This document shows, one piece after another, positions 45,009 to 47,216 of a DNA stretch of 47,216 nt (position 1 is its first letter; each line of letters opens with the position of its first letter). Where the stretch lies: the IMG/VR virus record IMGVR_UViG_3300035156_000359, positions 1-47,216 of that record; one strand, given 5' to 3'. This DNA comes from a virus. Under the pieces are notes generated by a model. It did not search any database. It saw only the letters and a list, made by a program, of their open reading frames with translations, and was not told the origin of the DNA. The position numbers and the translations under genes are program-made.

Positions 45009-47216
45009 ATGAAAATGACTATCGGGAGCGTCCTGCGCGCTCCGTTTGGTGCCATGGCATTGGCATGTGCGCTGCTTGCCGGTTGCGGAGGCGGCGGCGG
45101 TGGAGAAAACACGACACCAGTCCCCCCTATTTCCAGCAACAGCGCGCCGACCGGTGGGCTGCAGTTATCGGGCGTGCTGGTATCGGCGGGCGGCAGCGGC
45201 GACGCCGGGACCTTCTCGGGATCGGACGTGAAGTTCGATGCCAGCGGCAGTACCGATCCGGATGGCGACACGCTGTCGTTTGCCTGGACATTGGTCTCCA
45301 AGCCGGCCGGCAGCAGCCTGGCCATCCAGAATACGAGCAATGCCCTGGTGATCAAACCCGATGTTGCCGGCACCTATGTCGTCAGCGTACGCATCAGCGA
45401 CGGCAAGGGCGCCACGGTCGACAAGCAGGCCACGATCGTCGTCTCCGCCAATGCCGCGCCGGTCGGCTCGGTCGCCGTCAGCGCCCGCTACACGGCCGTT
45501 CCGAGTGTCGCGGCCACCACCAACGTAACCGTTGGCGCCACCATCCTGCTCGACGGCACCAACAGCCGCGACGCCGACGGCGACGTTGTCACCACCTCGT
45601 GGGACGTGATCGAAAGTCCGGTCGGCAGCCGTTCCAGCCTCGTCATCGACGGCAGGACCGCGCGCCTGAGCACGGACGTGGCCGGCGTCTACAAAGTGCG
45701 TGCGCGCGCCACCGATCCGCATGGTGCCTATAGCGAAGCCGTTTACCCGTTCGAAGCAATCGGCACCGCGCCGACCGTGGTGGCCGTGGCCGCGATCGAC
45801 AACGGTCCCGTCAGCGCCGGCAGCGCGACGATCAACGGCACCACCGGCTACAAGATTTCCCTCAGCGGCGCCGGCAGCAGCAATCCCGACGGAGCGGCAT
45901 TGGCCTACGCCTGGACCCTGGTGTCGAAGCCGGCCGCCAGCACCGCCGTCCTCGACAGCACAACCGGCGCCTTCTCGCAGATCACCCCCGACGTACTCGG
46001 CGACTACGTCGTGCGCATGATCGTGACGGCGCCGTCCGGCGTTGCCAGCAGCTATACGACGACGGTGTCCGTGAAGAACCGCCGTCCGCTGGCCGCGATC
46101 GCCACGAACGCCGTTCCGGTCGCCCTGCCGAGCGGACCGACCCTGCGTTTGCCGGCAAATACGCTCGTGACCCTGCGCGGCGCCGGCAGCGCCGACGCCG
46201 ATGGCGACGCGCTGACCTACGCATGGACCTTGCTGTCGAAACCGGCCGGCAGCGGCGCGACCCTGTCGGCATCGAACCTGTCGACCGTCCAGCTGACCAC
46301 GGACCAGAGCGGCTCGTACGTGGTGGTGCTGCGGGTGACCGATACCAGCGGCGCCTGGTCCGAGCAGACGCTCATCGTTGCCAGCGGCAACGCGGCGCCG
46401 GTGGCGGTGGTCGACAAGAGCCGCATGTCGGTGCTCGCCGGCGCCGCCAGTACTGCAAGCGCGCTCTACAGCTACGACGACGATGGCGATACCCTCAGCT
46501 ACAGCTGGGCGCTCGACGCCAAGCCGGCCGCATCGGCGGCGACCATCAGCGCGACGGGCGCCCAGCTGTCCTTTACCCCCGATATCGCGGGCACCTATGT
46601 TGCCTCGGTCACCGTCAGCGACGGCAAGGCCAGCAGTGTTGCCTACGTCACGATCAAGGCGCTGTCGGCGACCACCACGACCACCACCTTGCCCTTCACG
46701 CCGCTGATTTCGCGCTACAGCCGTGGCCTGGACCGCCTGGTGACGGTGTCCGCCGCTCCCAACCTGCTGAGCATTATCGACCCGTTCACCGGCGCGCTGC
46801 GCCAGGTCCCCTTGCCGGCCGCGGTCAAGTCGATGGCCCTGAGCCCCGACGGCAAGCTCGCGGCCGTGCTGCACGAAGGCGTGGTCAGCCTGGTCGACGT
46901 CGACAATGCGACCCTGGTGCGCTCGAGCGCAACCGGCGGCTCGCAGACCGAGGCACTGATAACGAACGCGGCGCTCATCTACCTGGTCGGCCAGACCAAT
47001 GGCCAATGGACGGACCAGACCGTGGGCGTTGTCGACGGCAAGACCGGCGCGAACCTGACCGAGACGCTCGGCCGCCCGCAAGGGTGGAGCTTCTATGGCA
47101 CCATGCATGGCGTCTACTCGTCGCTCAAGCGTCGCGCTTTCGTGGTCTCGGACGGCCTGTCGCCGGTCGACATCGACTATTTCTCGCTCAACGCAAACGG
47201 TGCGGTCACGGACATC
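45009..47216 (+). CDS. PKD-repeat lipoprotein, 3' end outside window
   Basis: This frame is open from 45009 to the last base, 736 codons, so the gene is truncated by the window. A signal peptide ends in the lipobox LAGC (Cys26), followed by six glycines, a typical lipoprotein linker. About five PKD/Ig-like repeats follow, marked by DxDGDxLTYAWTLxSKPAGS and TPDxxGTYVVxxxVxDG patterns. From about residue 565 a propeller-like part begins (LLSIIDPFTGALRQVPLP, then SMALSPDGKLAAVLHEG). It is probably an exported surface or periplasmic protein and looks chromosomal, not phage. Confidence 0.9.
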   Translation, partial: MKMTIGSVLRAPFGAMALACALLAGCGGGGGGENTTPVPPISSNSAPTGGLQLSGVLVSAGGSGDAGTFSGSDVKFDASGSTDPDGDTLSFAWTLVSKPAGSSLAIQNTSNALVIKPDVAGTYVVSVRISDGKGATVDKQATIVVSANAAPVGSVAVSARYTAVPSVAATTNVTVGATILLDGTNSRDADGDVVTTSWDVIESPVGSRSSLVIDGRTARLSTDVAGVYKVRARATDPHGAYSEAVYPFEAIGTAPTVVAVAAIDNGPVSAGSATINGTTGYKISLSGAGSSNPDGAALAYAWTLVSKPAASTAVLDSTTGAFSQITPDVLGDYVVRMIVTAPSGVASSYTTTVSVKNRRPLAAIATNAVPVALPSGPTLRLPANTLVTLRGAGSADADGDALTYAWTLLSKPAGSGATLSASNLSTVQLTTDQSGSYVVVLRVTDTSGAWSEQTLIVASGNAAPVAVVDKSRMSVLAGAASTASALYSYDDDGDTLSYSWALDAKPAASAATISATGAQLSFTPDIAGTYVASVTVSDGKASSVAYVTIKALSATTTTTTLPFTPLISRYSRGLDRLVTVSAAPNLLSIIDPFTGALRQVPLPAAVKSMALSPDGKLAAVLHEGVVSLVDVDNATLVRSSATGGSQTEALITNAALIYLVGQTNGQWTDQTVGVVDGKTGANLTETLGRPQGWSFYGTMHGVYSSLKRRAFVVSDGLSPVDIDYFSLNANGAVTDI

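Noticed and set aside
45165-47108. 647-codon open frame on the minus strand
   Set aside because: It is the antisense shadow of the PKD lipoprotein gene. The plus frame has a signal peptide, lipobox and clear repeats; the minus frame is Arg/Gly/Asp-rich with no fold pattern.

Overview
The window is an almost complete temperate, lambda/HK97-like siphovirus prophage, followed on the right by the start of an apparently chromosomal gene. The sequence is GC-rich. The host looks like a betaproteobacterium, most likely Oxalobacteraceae (Massilia/Duganella-like). That placement is an inference from codon usage, the overall phage gene style and the PKD-repeat lipoprotein at the right edge. No ribosomal or housekeeping marker is present to confirm it.

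Layout. Positions 1-1191 hold a P4-type tyrosine integrase; its start codon is the first base of the window, so attL lies outside. Positions 1204-3601 are an accessory region: a membrane/coiled-coil protein, small unknown proteins, a minus-strand gene whose start codon lies inside a near-perfect LexA box, and a hicAB toxin-antitoxin pair with its own operator array. Positions 3598-27421 are the late operon, all on the minus strand. Read from right to left it runs: small and large terminase, portal, ClpP-like protease, HK97 capsid, small head and decoration proteins, connectors, tail tube, tail chaperones (with a -1 frameshift site), tape measure, tail hub and fibre proteins, permuted NlpC-like hydrolase, lysis cassette. 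Positions 27544-33067 are the minus-strand early and delayed-early region from PR: Cro, a possible CII-position regulator, Dam methylase, DUF1376 replication protein, RusA, a 35-aa membrane protein, a Q-like antiterminator, a late promoter and terminator, and HNH nuclease.

Positions 33076-35522 are the immunity region. Three dyads (consensus TCAAG-N4-CTTGA, 22 bp apart) lie between cro and cI. A matching set of three lies at the other end of the cI operon, in front of a rightward promoter, as in lambda OR and OL. Between them the cI operon carries an S24-fold protein with no HTH that has lost both catalytic residues, a zinc-ribbon membrane protein and another unknown protein. This is the position of rexAB in lambda. 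Positions 35582-43978 are the PL operon: small unknowns, a putative annealing protein with a YqaJ exonuclease, a C5 cytosine methylase, a J-domain protein and an AlpA-type excisionase candidate. Direct repeats and a strong terminator (43984-44060) mark the probable right end.

How it works together. CI probably holds OR and OL closed and drives its own operon in the lysogen. On SOS induction CI cleaves itself, PR and PL fire, Q is made, and Q lets polymerase from the late promoter near 28597 pass a series of intrinsic terminators that sit in nearly every sizeable gap of the late operon. The late operon then runs tail-to-tail into hicB with overlapping stop codons. The candidates most worth study are the catalytically dead S24 protein and its rex-position neighbours, the SOS-boxed apparently leaderless gene at 2478-2780, and the paired operator arrays.
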